Of a stretch of 64,000 nucleotides of DNA, positions 1 to 7,701 are shown piece by piece. The notes beneath the pieces are model-generated. The model saw only the letters and a program-made list of their open reading frames with translations. It made no database searches and was not told the DNA's origin. The stretch comes from Rosistilla ulvae. GTDB taxonomy: Bacteria; Planctomycetota; Planctomycetia; Pirellulales; Pirellulaceae. How positions within the stretch are numbered: the first letter of the stretch is position 1; every line of letters starts with the position of its first letter. The DNA lies in contig NZ_CP036261.1 of assembly GCF_007741475.1 (NCBI RefSeq), positions 7,007,798 to 7,071,797 of the forward strand, given 5' to 3'. Made by a program: the position numbers and the translations under genes.

Positions 1-116
1 TTTGGAACAAGCGGGCGCACTCTGGGCTGGATGGCCCCGCTGATCACAAACGCAACACGGCTTCTAGCAGCGACAGATTTAGAAACAGTCTTCAACAGTT
101 GACAACAGCTTGTGAA

Positions 117-150
117 TTGACACGTTGCCGCTCCGTTGACAGCGTGTCAA
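117..150. promoter_or_regulatory. Inverted repeat, possible operator upstream of the element genes
   Basis: TTGACACG at 117-124 is the exact reverse complement of CGTGTCAA at 143-150, separated by 18 bases, in the A/T-rich leader before the first gene. A further TTGAC lies inside the spacer. The position fits an operator or a promoter -35 region for the element, but no repressor gene is identified in the window. It is a pattern only. Confidence 0.25.
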
Positions 151-297
151 ACCTGCGTTCCCGCCGTTCGCGCTCCGGCCTCGACATCGTAATATCAGAA
201 GCTCGATAGCCGAAAGTTATTCGGTTCACGGTCCCGGCACTAAAACGTTCGCGTATTGCCAGGACGTGACAGGTCCTTCTTCCAAACAGAGATTCCG

Positions 298-1068
298 ATG
301 GATAAGCCGGTTGCTTCACTGAACGAGCTTGCAAGCATGATATCCCGAACTTTAGAAACGAATGCTGAAGGGCGTAAGCGGTTACTCAAGCTGGCCCGCG
401 CGGCACACACTGAGTTTCACGACACACCCTTAGTCGAACGAAGCCTGGTGCTATCTCCACATGTGGTTGATGAAAAAGTTGCAGCGGCATGGTGCCTGGC
501 AATCGTTGGAACGCGAGGAAGCAACGATGACTTTGGAGTCTCGCCTTTTCCCAAAAAGGCATCGATGCTGAATCAGGGGGCGATATCAGCTGAAGTGCTC
601 AAGTCTTACGTTGAAGACGAGCTGGATGAATCGAAACGTCGAAAGATTTGGCTGTTCTTGCAGAGCTTAATTCCGGACACCGTCCAGCAAGATGAACCGA
701 AAGATCCCAGCGTTACTCAATCTCACCCAGATGTAGTGCTCCAACAAGAGATTCTGAAATCGCTAGTTGACAATAACCTTTCAACTCTGATTGCGGTGGC
801 GGCTGATGCCCCAGCCCACGTGCGCTGTAGCGCTATCATGAATAAGATGCTAGATGAAGATGAAACACGGCTTCACTGGTCGCAATCGGAGTGGCTCCAT
901 GAACTGAAGACACTGCAGCATTCTTTTTCAAAGAAGACACTTCAGAAAACTAGTGAGCTGCAAGACGGAGCCTGGGCACGCATAATGAAATACCGAAACG
1001 GGTGCAGGAATGAGCGGTTGGTTTCCGTGGAAACTGTAGATTTTTTTATTGGTCGAAAATCCTTATAA
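298..1068 (+). CDS. Hypothetical element-borne protein (256 aa)
   Basis: I do not recognise this protein. It is hydrophilic and mostly helical in character, rich in charged residues, with no signal peptide, membrane segment or cysteine motif. A stretch around residues 55-75 (VAAAWCLAIVGTRG) is the most hydrophobic part. The ATG at 298 was chosen; a TTG at 256 in the same frame would add 14 residues, and neither has a clear ribosome binding site. It is the first gene seen in the integrative element, read toward the replication genes and integrase. Cargo, a regulator or a defence function are all possible; nothing in the sequence decides between them. Confidence 0.6.
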   Translation: MDKPVASLNELASMISRTLETNAEGRKRLLKLARAAHTEFHDTPLVERSLVLSPHVVDEKVAAAWCLAIVGTRGSNDDFGVSPFPKKASMLNQGAISAEVLKSYVEDELDESKRRKIWLFLQSLIPDTVQQDEPKDPSVTQSHPDVVLQQEILKSLVDNNLSTLIAVAADAPAHVRCSAIMNKMLDEDETRLHWSQSEWLHELKTLQHSFSKKTLQKTSELQDGAWARIMKYRNGCRNERLVSVETVDFFIGRKSL

Positions 1069-1146
1069 CGCTTTCTTGGTTTCCTGCTGGGGGAAACGCT
1101 CGCTTCGGAAGCCATGGGCTGGGACTTATATAAGGAGGACCCAACC

Positions 1147-1332
1147 ATGGTTCAAAAAACAAAAGTCCCAACAGACGGGCAAAAAATCGCCACGCTGATT
1201 CGCATTCTGCGAGGAGCGGTGGCCGCAGGCGACAAAGTACTCATGAATGCAGTTGCTGCTGAACTTAAGGAGTACGGCATCGTGACAGCAGACTGGCTGT
1301 TTAAACAGGAGGCACAGAACGATGCCTCTTAA
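1147..1332 (+). CDS. Small hypothetical protein (61 aa) of the element
   Basis: The ATG at 1147 follows a strong ribosome binding site (AAGGAGG at 1132-1138), which decides the start over an upstream ATG at 1114. The product is a short, charged, helical protein beginning MVQKTKVPTDGQK, without a motif I recognise. Its stop overlaps the start of the next gene by 11 bases, so the two are probably translationally coupled. The context (immediately before an excisionase-like gene and replication genes) suggests a small regulatory or accessory protein of the element. Confidence 0.6.
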   Translation: MVQKTKVPTDGQKIATLIRILRGAVAAGDKVLMNAVAAELKEYGIVTADWLFKQEAQNDAS

Positions 1333-1627
1333 TTTCGATAAATGGGCGGATGACTTGTGCAACCGACTTCGCGCCGAAATCACAGCGGATGTGGTCAAGG
1401 CGATCACGTCCCTCGTCCACGCTGCGAGCCAACAGCCAAGCCTTGTCGACCGACACCGTCAGGCGGAACTGCTGGGGATCAGCGTTCCCAAATTGGACTC
1501 GTTGGTTCGCGATGGCGTGATCCCTAGCAAGTTGATCGGTAAGCGTCGGCTGTTTGAACCAGCTGCTGTGATCGCGGCGTTACCAGCCGGAAACCACGAC
1601 GCCGAGAGTACCAATCATGACAGTTGA
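1322..1627 (+). CDS. Excisionase/AlpA-like helix-turn-helix protein (101 aa)
   Basis: The C-terminal half (about residues 40-92) has the winged-HTH layout of small MerR/excisionase-type DNA-binding proteins: RQAELLGISVPKLDSLVRDG, then a wing-like strand IPSKLIGKRRLF and a closing helix. Such proteins in integrative elements direct excision by the integrase or act as transcriptional switches. The N-terminal half is a charged helix, perhaps for oligomerisation. The start overlaps the upstream gene by 11 bases and the stop overlaps the next small gene by 11 bases, so it sits in a tightly coupled string. Excisionase versus AlpA-type regulator cannot be told from the sequence. Confidence 0.7.
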   Translation: MPLNFDKWADDLCNRLRAEITADVVKAITSLVHAASQQPSLVDRHRQAELLGISVPKLDSLVRDGVIPSKLIGKRRLFEPAAVIAALPAGNHDAESTNHDS

Positions 1628-1757
1628 TACCACCGGCAATGGGATCGTTGCGAATTTGCCCTCCGACGTTCCTTCAGCTGACCAGTATCGCACGATCGGT
1701 CCAGCAACTACCTCGCAGTGCACTCAAGTGCGCTGCGGGCAGGAGGGCATCGAATGA
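1617..1757 (+). CDS. Tiny coupled protein (46 aa)
   Basis: A 46-codon frame begins MTVDTTGNGIVANLPSDVPS. Its ATG lies inside the end of the HTH gene (11-base overlap), and its TGA overlaps the ATG of the next gene as ATGA. Both junctions are of the translational-coupling type and the frame fills exactly the space between its neighbours, which is the main support. No domain is recognisable and the protein looks mostly disordered. It could also be a non-functional leader that only carries ribosomes to the replication gene. Confidence 0.45.
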   Translation: MTVDTTGNGIVANLPSDVPSADQYRTIGPATTSQCTQVRCGQEGIE

Positions 1758-2539
1758 GCAACCGTTATGCACTCGTTCCTGAGCGTGTGCTAATTGCCCG
1801 AACTGAGGGCCAAATCACATTCAGAGATGTCACGGTCTTTGCCGCGATTGCAATGCACGCCGACCGAAACGGCACAGCGTTTCCCGGCACGAAGGCGATT
1901 CACGAACTTACTGGAATTCACGGCGATAACGTCCGCAAGTCGATTGCTTCCTTGAAAGCAGCTGAACTCGTTGAACATATTGGCGGTGGCTTCGTGGGGC
2001 AGAACGCAATCTATCGAGTTGCCACAAAGGCGAGCCAAAACGAACCACCAATAGATCCGAAAGGCGGGTCGAAAAATCGCCAAAGGCGGGTCCAAAAGAA
2101 GGAGAAGGCAGGTCAAAACGACCCTACCCAACAACAGACAACAACAAAGGAACAACACATGACGAGTGATTTTCTTGCGAAGTATTCCAACCATCCGGAC
2201 AAGACTCTCAACAACGCAGAGCGCTTCGGCCGGTCCGTTGAATTTCAAATATGGTTCGAGCTTTACCCTCGGGACGATAAGCCCAACGATGCTGCATCAG
2301 CGTTCCCAAAAGCGGTTAAGGCACTTGCTGAGCGATTTGGAAATCGAGACGAAGCGTTGAAGTACTTGCTTGATCGGACGCTGACGTTTGCGCCGCTGGG
2401 GCGTGAGAAGGGGCGGTACTGTCCTTATCCGGCCAACTGGCTAAAGAGTGGCGGTTACGACGCTGTACTTGAAGATGGTTCGAATCACAGCGAAAGTCCA
2501 TGCAAACTCCCTGCTGAAATCGAAGAGGTGCTGCTGTGA
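1754..2539 (+). CDS. HTH replication-initiator-like protein (261 aa)
   Basis: The start at 1754 has AGGAGG at 1741-1746 and overlaps the preceding stop as ATGA; an in-frame ATG at 1718 is less likely. Residues about 20-80 form a winged HTH of the HTH_36 type (FAAIAMHADRNGTAFPGTKA, then a recognition-helix region with NVRKSIASLKAAELVEH), as in phage and plasmid replication initiators. A polar linker rich in K, Q and T follows. The C-terminal part (FQIWFELYPRDDKPNDAASA and YCPYPANWLKSGGYD) matches the tail seen in phage replication/helicase-loader proteins. The next gene is a DnaB-type helicase, overlapping by 4 bases, so I infer this protein binds an origin and recruits that helicase. Confidence 0.65.
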   Translation: MSNRYALVPERVLIARTEGQITFRDVTVFAAIAMHADRNGTAFPGTKAIHELTGIHGDNVRKSIASLKAAELVEHIGGGFVGQNAIYRVATKASQNEPPIDPKGGSKNRQRRVQKKEKAGQNDPTQQQTTTKEQHMTSDFLAKYSNHPDKTLNNAERFGRSVEFQIWFELYPRDDKPNDAASAFPKAVKALAERFGNRDEALKYLLDRTLTFAPLGREKGRYCPYPANWLKSGGYDAVLEDGSNHSESPCKLPAEIEEVLL

Positions 2540-3909
2540 AACAGTCGATAGAACGGATCGAAGAAGCCGAAATTGGCCTATGTGCGGCATGTATGGATGG
2601 CGGCAGCCAAGCGATTGAGAAAGCTCAACAGATCGTCAGTGAAGGAGACTTCCTAACCGAACGTGGCTGGGGAGAGCTGTACTCTCTCCTATGCCGCCTG
2701 AACGACGCCGAGACAAGCGTCAGTGACCATGCCCGTGTTATTTCCAAGGCCAAAGCTTGCGGCGTTTACGACGCGATTGGTGGGACGGCTGGCTTTGAAC
2801 GTTTATCAGCTGGCGGGACGGCCGAAAACCTGGAAGGCTACGCCCGCGACGTACGCGATGCAGCAATCGATCGTCAGCTGAGGGCATCACTTACAACACG
2901 TCTACGGGAACTGGACGACATCGCCGCAACGGATGTTCGAGCCGCACTCGAATCTGATTTGGTGGCGATCGACTCACGTCTTTCGTCGAGCGTCACCAGA
3001 AGAACGATCGGTGACGCCTATGGTGACGTGATTGAATCGATCCGAAATGCCACTTCCAACGACAAGCCAAAGATCCTGACCGGTTTCGATGGTCTCGACC
3101 GCAAGCAAGGCGGGCTGCGGCGTGGTGCCCTGCATGTTATCGCAGCAAGGCCATCGGATGGCAAAACCAGCTTAGGGTTGAACATGGCCGAGAACATGGC
3201 GGAACTGAACTACCAAGTTCTGTTCGCGTCGATGGAAATGGCAGTGTCTGAGATCGCGGAACGCTCCTTGGCCGCAAGAGCTGACGTCAATAGTAAGATT
3301 CTATCGAATCGAAAGATGCGAGACTCGGAACGGGAAAAGGTGGAGAAAGCTGTGCAAGGATTTGAGCCGTTGCCGTTGACGATTCAAGACGCTTCCGGCA
3401 TGACCGTCAATCAATTGCGCGGCATCGCGAAAGTGCAACGCAACGAAACAGGACTGGACGTAATGTTTGTTGATTATCTGTCTTGTATCGGACGGGAACG
3501 GGGCAACAACGAAACGGACTACCTGCACTACACCCATTGCGTTCGGCAATTGCGATTGTTGGCACGAGAGCTGAACATTGCGTTGGTTCTGCTTTGCCAA
3601 TTAAACCGACAAGCCGAGCAAGGAAAGCGATCAGAACGCCCTAAGCTGTCCCACCTGAAAGAAACCGGAGCAATCGAGCAAGATGCCCACAGTGTTACAT
3701 TCATCCACCGTGAGTACCCCGACGACCCCGAGTGTGAGCTGTACTTTGCCAAATGGCGAGACGGTGAACGTGGATGGGCGTTGCCGATGTTTTTCAATTC
3801 GAAATTTACGAAGTTTACCGAGCAAGGCGTTTCAGACATCACAGCAACAGCAACAACTCCTTCGAAATATTCAAGGCAGTCGAAGCTGGCGTGTCCAAGC
3901 ACAGACTGA
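2536..3909 (+). CDS. DnaB-type replicative helicase (457 aa)
   Basis: RecA-like helicase of the DnaB family. The start is GTG at 2536, overlapping the preceding TGA as GTGA. Residues about 1-150 correspond to the N-terminal (primase-contact) domain and about 170-440 to the ATPase. Visible motifs are a Walker A of the form ARPSDGKTSL (DnaB usually has ARPSxGKT), the SMEMA motif, a Walker B region LDVMFVDYLSC, and LLCQLNRQAEQ followed by LSHLKETGAIEQDA, which matches the DnaB H4 region. It would unwind the replication fork of the element. The end carries a tail after the SKFTKFTE motif. No primase is visible, so host DnaG would be needed, or the primase lies outside the window. Confidence 0.85.
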   Translation: MKQSIERIEEAEIGLCAACMDGGSQAIEKAQQIVSEGDFLTERGWGELYSLLCRLNDAETSVSDHARVISKAKACGVYDAIGGTAGFERLSAGGTAENLEGYARDVRDAAIDRQLRASLTTRLRELDDIAATDVRAALESDLVAIDSRLSSSVTRRTIGDAYGDVIESIRNATSNDKPKILTGFDGLDRKQGGLRRGALHVIAARPSDGKTSLGLNMAENMAELNYQVLFASMEMAVSEIAERSLAARADVNSKILSNRKMRDSEREKVEKAVQGFEPLPLTIQDASGMTVNQLRGIAKVQRNETGLDVMFVDYLSCIGRERGNNETDYLHYTHCVRQLRLLARELNIALVLLCQLNRQAEQGKRSERPKLSHLKETGAIEQDAHSVTFIHREYPDDPECELYFAKWRDGERGWALPMFFNSKFTKFTEQGVSDITATATTPSKYSRQSKLACPSTD

Positions 3910-4143
3910 AACCAGTCGGTTCATGCTGGCAAGCCCTAGACCAAACCACCGTCGCTGTGCTTACAAGTCGAACTGCATATCGTTTCGAAGTTTTTGGACG
4001 TACAGGTTGACTCTGCTTGACGAACGTGAAGCAGACGCCATAGATTCAAACTTGCCACGGCTAGGGTAGCTCCCGAAAACCGCATCCTGAGCGGCTGCCG
4101 TTGGCGTTTTCACCTTCAGGACGATCTACAGGAGATTGACACG

Positions 4144-5481
4144 ATGACATCACTACATCAACAAAAGGGCGATCGGCCCGGCTGGAAGATTCGTTGGCGC
4201 GACACTGCAGCACAGAAGCAGCGTGGCTTGTGGCTGGGGAAAATGTCCAAGCGATCCGCTGAGACCATCTTTCGGCATGTGTCAGAGCTGATCCGAACTG
4301 CCGAGACCGGATTGCGATTGGACTCGGCGACAGAAATTTGGGCAAACGAGTTGTCCGGCAAGCTGCGAGACAAGCTTCTCAAGCTAGAAATCCTAACCGG
4401 CAACACGAGATCTTGCACAGACGCCGACAAGCTGTTGGAGCCATTCCTACAGCGATTCATCGACAACATGGTTGACGCTGCTGCGAACACCCAAAAAAAC
4501 TATTTGCAGACCAAACAGTGGCTCACTGGCTTCCTTGGGAACTCGACGAGGCTTATCGACATCACGCCTGCGGATCTTGACCGCTGGCACCGGCACATGA
4601 AAGCCGAAGGGCTGGCACTGTCGAATCGCAACAAGCATATCCAGCGAGCACGCAAGTTCTTTCAATCCGCTGTGGATGATCGACTGTTGTCGGAGTCACC
4701 AGCGACGAAGCTGACGCAAGAGCGACCACCCAAGGGTATGCGTGTCGACCGAACGCGACAATTCTTCGTCGATGCCGCGATGACTGCCCGCGTCCTGGAG
4801 GGGCTGCCCGATGGCGATATCACCCTGACGTTTGCGATGGCCCGCTTCATTGGGCTGAGACGCTGCGAAGTCTATTCTGCAACGTGGGACTGGATCGACT
4901 GGGAGCGTTCACGACTTTTGATCGATTCGCTAAAAACGGGCTACCGAGAATGTCCAATGTTCGAGGCCGAACCGTTCCTGCGGGCGGCCTACCAGAATGC
5001 CCCCAAGGGACCAGGCAGGATTATCCAGCACTTTTCCGACGCTGCTAGCATGACCACATTGATGCGAAAGCACATCGAGCGAGTGGTTGGCGTTGGGAAT
5101 TGCTGGCCTAAGACATTGCAGCAGTTGCGATCGACCCGACGGACCGAGCTAGAAGAACTCTATCCTAACCACGCAATCAACGAATGGCTGGGACACGATG
5201 GCAAAACGGCCGAGGCCCACTACCTGCAAGTCACCCCAGAACATTGGGAGCGAGCCAAGCAAAACACAGCCAACGGGGCAGAAAGCTCCCCCAAGGACGA
5301 AAACCCGCCAAACAAAGAGCGCCGTGGGAACACCGGTGGGAACATTGATGCTATTTCCCAGGCATTTACAGCAATTGAGGTACAAAAAAACCCAGTGTTT
5401 CTGGCTACAGATAGCTCAAAAACACTGGGAAAATTGCACGAAGTACCCCGTAGGGGAGTCGAACCCCTGTTACCGCCGTGA
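4144..5481 (+). CDS. Tyrosine recombinase/integrase (445 aa)
   Basis: Site-specific recombinase of the phage-integrase family. ATG at 4144 follows AGGAG about 9 bases upstream. A SAM-like core-binding domain spans about residues 100-190 (TQKNYLQTKQWLTGFLG). The catalytic domain holds the first Arg in FIGLRRCEVYSATW, the second Arg region LQQLRSTRRTELEE, WLGH, and the nucleophile Tyr in AHYLQVTPEHWERA. The usual HxxR histidine is replaced by Gln (QQLR), as often seen in planctomycete integrases. The last ~13 codons run antisense through tRNA-Glu (EVPRRGVEPLLPP), so the C-terminus is encoded by the attachment site. It acts on that tRNA 3' end. Confidence 0.92.
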   Translation: MTSLHQQKGDRPGWKIRWRDTAAQKQRGLWLGKMSKRSAETIFRHVSELIRTAETGLRLDSATEIWANELSGKLRDKLLKLEILTGNTRSCTDADKLLEPFLQRFIDNMVDAAANTQKNYLQTKQWLTGFLGNSTRLIDITPADLDRWHRHMKAEGLALSNRNKHIQRARKFFQSAVDDRLLSESPATKLTQERPPKGMRVDRTRQFFVDAAMTARVLEGLPDGDITLTFAMARFIGLRRCEVYSATWDWIDWERSRLLIDSLKTGYRECPMFEAEPFLRAAYQNAPKGPGRIIQHFSDAASMTTLMRKHIERVVGVGNCWPKTLQQLRSTRRTELEELYPNHAINEWLGHDGKTAEAHYLQVTPEHWERAKQNTANGAESSPKDENPPNKERRGNTGGNIDAISQAFTAIEVQKNPVFLATDSSKTLGKLHEVPRRGVEPLLPP

Positions 5482-5516
5482 GAGGGCAGCGTCCTGGGCC
5501 ACTAGACGAACGGGGC
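5444..5516 (-). tRNA. tRNA-Glu (anticodon CTC)
   Basis: On the minus strand the sequence folds as a full cloverleaf. The acceptor stem is GCCCCGT with ACGGGGT, the D arm contains GTCTAGTGGCCCAGGAC, and the anticodon stem CTGCC/GGCGG closes a CTCTCAC loop with anticodon CTC. The T arm is AGGGG-TTCGACT-CCCCT and the discriminator base is A. CCA is not encoded. The gene overlaps the 3' end of the integrase CDS by 38 bases, marking it as the integration target. G1 faces U72, which is common in bacterial tRNA-Glu. Confidence 0.95.
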
Positions 5517-5667
5517 GTGGCACTTAGGCTGGGCTCTATCTTATCGTTGTCGCCAAATCCTTCAAGTGCTGCTGCGCCGTTCGATTTGGTATGATCGCAA
5601 AGTCGGCTTCCCCTTTTTCCAGTTCTTCGCTTTATCGGGTAGTGTTTTGTCGCAGGATCGCGAATCG

Positions 5668-6492
5668 ATGCAGGTGGATTGGCAGGGCCCCGACGCTGTG
5701 TTGCAGCTGTTGTCGCGGAGCGGTTGGCTGCGCTCGATTCGCTGGGTGCCGGAAGTCGATTCGACAAATCGGCTCGCCAAATCGATAGCCGACCAAGCCG
5801 ACCAGCCGACGCCGCTGCTGATCGTTGCCAAATCGCAAACTCAAGGACGCGGCCGGTTGGGCCGCAGCTGGTTCTCCGATTCGGGAACGCTCACCTTCTC
5901 ACTGATGCTCGCCGCCCCGCAACTGGCTGTCGACCGAACCCGTTGGCCGCAATTGGCACTGGTAGCCGGACTGGCCGTCTGCGACGTGGTCGGCGAAGTC
6001 GTCGAACCGGTCGCCGTGCAGCTGAAGTGGCCCAACGATGTCTATCTTGCCGGCGGCAAGGTGGCGGGCGTGTTGATCGAAACCGCAGGCCGCGACAACG
6101 ACCACGTCGTGATCGGGATTGGACTGAATGTTGCGACCGATTTGACCAAGGCGCCCCCAGAGGTCCGGCAGCGGGCGCGTTCGATCCGCGACTACGCCGA
6201 TCACGCTGTCGAAACCTTTGCGATCCTGCCCGAGATCATCGATCGGATCGCGCTGCGGATCGCGGCATGGCGCACCGATTCGGCCGCGATCGCCGACGAT
6301 TTTTCCAAAGTCTGCCTGTTGCGCGGTCGCCGCGTCGCAATCGAGACCGCAGGGCAAACCCTGCAAGGCGTCTGTTTGGGGATCGATGGCGAGGGAGCGC
6401 TGCGGGTCCGCCGCGACGATGGCGAAGTGGTCGAGGTGCGGTCGGGCGAAGTGGTGCGGTGGAGCGACGAGGTGGAGGTGCACGATGGGTAA
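5668..6492 (+). CDS. birA: Biotin--[acetyl-CoA carboxylase] ligase (274 aa)
   Basis: Class I biotin protein ligase: activates biotin with ATP and transfers it to the carrier lysine of acetyl-CoA carboxylase in the cytoplasm. Motifs seen are VDSTNRLAKS near the N-terminus, the biotinyl-AMP loop GRGRLGRSW, KWPNDVYLAGGKVAGVLIE and IGIGLNV, followed by the small C-terminal SH3-like domain (LQGVCLGIDGEGALRVR). There is no N-terminal HTH, so it is a monofunctional ligase and not a BirA repressor. ATG at 5668 was chosen because residues upstream (from 5566) do not fit the family. Its stop overlaps the start of the sigma factor gene by 8 bases. Confidence 0.9.
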   Translation: MQVDWQGPDAVLQLLSRSGWLRSIRWVPEVDSTNRLAKSIADQADQPTPLLIVAKSQTQGRGRLGRSWFSDSGTLTFSLMLAAPQLAVDRTRWPQLALVAGLAVCDVVGEVVEPVAVQLKWPNDVYLAGGKVAGVLIETAGRDNDHVVIGIGLNVATDLTKAPPEVRQRARSIRDYADHAVETFAILPEIIDRIALRIAAWRTDSAAIADDFSKVCLLRGRRVAIETAGQTLQGVCLGIDGEGALRVRRDDGEVVEVRSGEVVRWSDEVEVHDG

Positions 6493-7114
6493 ATCGATTT
6501 GGCCAGCGAGCGATCCGACAGGGGAACTTCTGCAAGGTGTTCGCGACGGGAACGCACAGGCCACCAACGATTTGTTCACACGTCACCGCAGTGCCCTGCG
6601 GCGGTTGGTCCAGATGCGATTGGACCGCCGCGTCCAACAGCGAGTCGATGTAAGCGACGTCGTCCAGGATGTCTTGACCGAAGCGAGCACGCGGCTGACC
6701 GACTACCTGGCGAATCCCTCGATGTCGTTCCATCTGTGGTTGCGCCAGATCGCCTGGGATCACATGATCGACACCTATCGTCGCCATCGTGGCAGCGCCA
6801 AACGGAGCATGGATCGCGAGCAATCGATCGTGGGACCGGTCGCCGATGATCGCTCGACAATGGAAATGATTGTCCAGTTGCAAGATCCCGAACTGACGCC
6901 GGCCGCGGCGGCGATCCAGTCGGAATTGACGAAGCGCGTCGAAGCAACGATCGACCAACTGGATGCCAACGAACGCGAGATCATCCTGATGCGTCACTTT
7001 GAATACCTGTCGAACCAGGAGGTCGCCGAGGTCTTGGGACTGCAACCGGCGGCCGCCAGCATGCGATACCTCCGCGCTGTCCGTCGCTTGCGGGAACTCC
7101 TCGATAATCTCTAG
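6485..7114 (+). CDS. ECF-type RNA polymerase sigma factor (209 aa)
   Basis: Sigma-70-like factor with region 2 (VSDVVQDVLTEASTRL and LWLRQIAWDHMIDTYRRH) and region 4 (LDANEREIILMRHFEYLSNQ, then an HTH with EVAEVLGLQPAAASMRYLRA). Small sigma factors with this layout are abundant in planctomycetes. The ATG at 6485 lies inside the end of birA, so translation is probably coupled. No anti-sigma factor gene follows. Promoter targets cannot be inferred from the window. Confidence 0.88.
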   Translation: MGKSIWPASDPTGELLQGVRDGNAQATNDLFTRHRSALRRLVQMRLDRRVQQRVDVSDVVQDVLTEASTRLTDYLANPSMSFHLWLRQIAWDHMIDTYRRHRGSAKRSMDREQSIVGPVADDRSTMEMIVQLQDPELTPAAAAIQSELTKRVEATIDQLDANEREIILMRHFEYLSNQEVAEVLGLQPAAASMRYLRAVRRLRELLDNL

Positions 7115-7452
7115 TTTCCGGCGTTGCGGCGCGGCGGGAAAACGAGGCCATCCGAAATGGCTCGCTCCGCCATATCAAGAGCACGAACAACTCTCGAAAT
7201 GCCCACACGGTTACAACTCGCGCCGCGACCAACTGCAGACACGAATTGTCTGCACCGCACAACACCAAGTTAAACACGGACTGCTTGCTTAATTTCGCCG
7301 ACCCGAAGGACATATCTTCCGTTCGACACAATGCCGGACGAATGTTCGCGATTCGTTTCAACAACCGAGGCGATCGAGCCGATCCTCCCGTTAGGGCTGA
7401 ATCGGAATAGCTCGCTTACCTTCTTCGAGGCAAAGTTGGAGCCAACATATCC
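7115..7452. other. Intergenic stretch, no gene seen
   Basis: The space after the sigma factor starts with a G/C-rich partly self-complementary segment (TTTCCGGCG ... CGGGAAA, about 7115-7141) that might act as a terminator, but pairing is imperfect and no T-tract follows. No convincing ORF or RNA gene is seen in the rest. Confidence 0.4.
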
Positions 7453-7668
7453 ATGTCGAAAAAGTCGACTTCGTGCAAACGCTGCGGTTCTACCTCAAGC
7501 ATCTATCGGAGCCGAAGTCGTGACTCCTGGAGTTCGCGGCTGTTGTTGTGCAAGTTCGCTCGTTGCCATCACTGCATGAAAGCGTTTGCCGTCCCCTTCT
7601 GGACTCCGCTGCGAGAATCACCTCGCGCCTCAAACGCCACCGCCACTGCGTCGCGTCAGGCAGCATAG
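7453..7668 (+). CDS. Small zinc-ribbon protein (71 aa)
   Basis: The protein begins MSKKSTSCKRCGSTSSIYRS and continues with an Arg/Ser/Trp segment leading to KFARCHHCMKAFAVPFW. Two cysteine pairs (CKRC and CHHC), with RSRSRDSW and a basic LLL helix between, give a compact zinc-ribbon layout that recurs in small planctomycete proteins of unknown role. A TTGGAG sequence 11 bases upstream of the ATG is a plausible ribosome binding site. The tail (RASNATATASRQAA) is low complexity. Binding of nucleic acid or membrane phospholipid is possible; no function is known. Confidence 0.6.
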   Translation: MSKKSTSCKRCGSTSSIYRSRSRDSWSSRLLLCKFARCHHCMKAFAVPFWTPLRESPRASNATATASRQAA

Positions 7669-7701
7669 CCTACGATCGGGCACTCTCTTAAACGGCGGGC
7701 A

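Larger units (their letters stand above)
1..5443. mobile_element. Right end of an integrative element inserted in tRNA-Glu
   Basis: The segment ends at a tRNA-Glu gene and carries a tyrosine integrase next to that tRNA, an excisionase-like HTH protein, a replication-initiator-like protein and a DnaB-type helicase, all on the plus strand. This is the usual layout of a tRNA-targeting integrative element (prophage remnant, phage satellite or genomic island). No capsid, terminase or conjugation gene is visible, and the left attachment site is not in the window, so the element continues to the left and its type is open. By eye the A+T content is higher here than in the flanking chromosome. The 234 bases between helicase and integrase (3910-4143) show no convincing gene. 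The right boundary is placed at the tRNA 3' end; the exact crossover point is inferred. Confidence 0.75.

Noticed and set aside
3683-4069. Open frame of 128 aa overlapping the end of the DnaB-type gene
   Set aside because: It lies mostly in another frame of the helicase gene, has no ribosome binding site or motif, and is low complexity.
5444-5516. G1-U72 pair in tRNA-Glu as a sign of damage by integration
   Set aside because: G1-U72 is common in bacterial tRNA-Glu genes, so it does not indicate an imperfect reconstruction.
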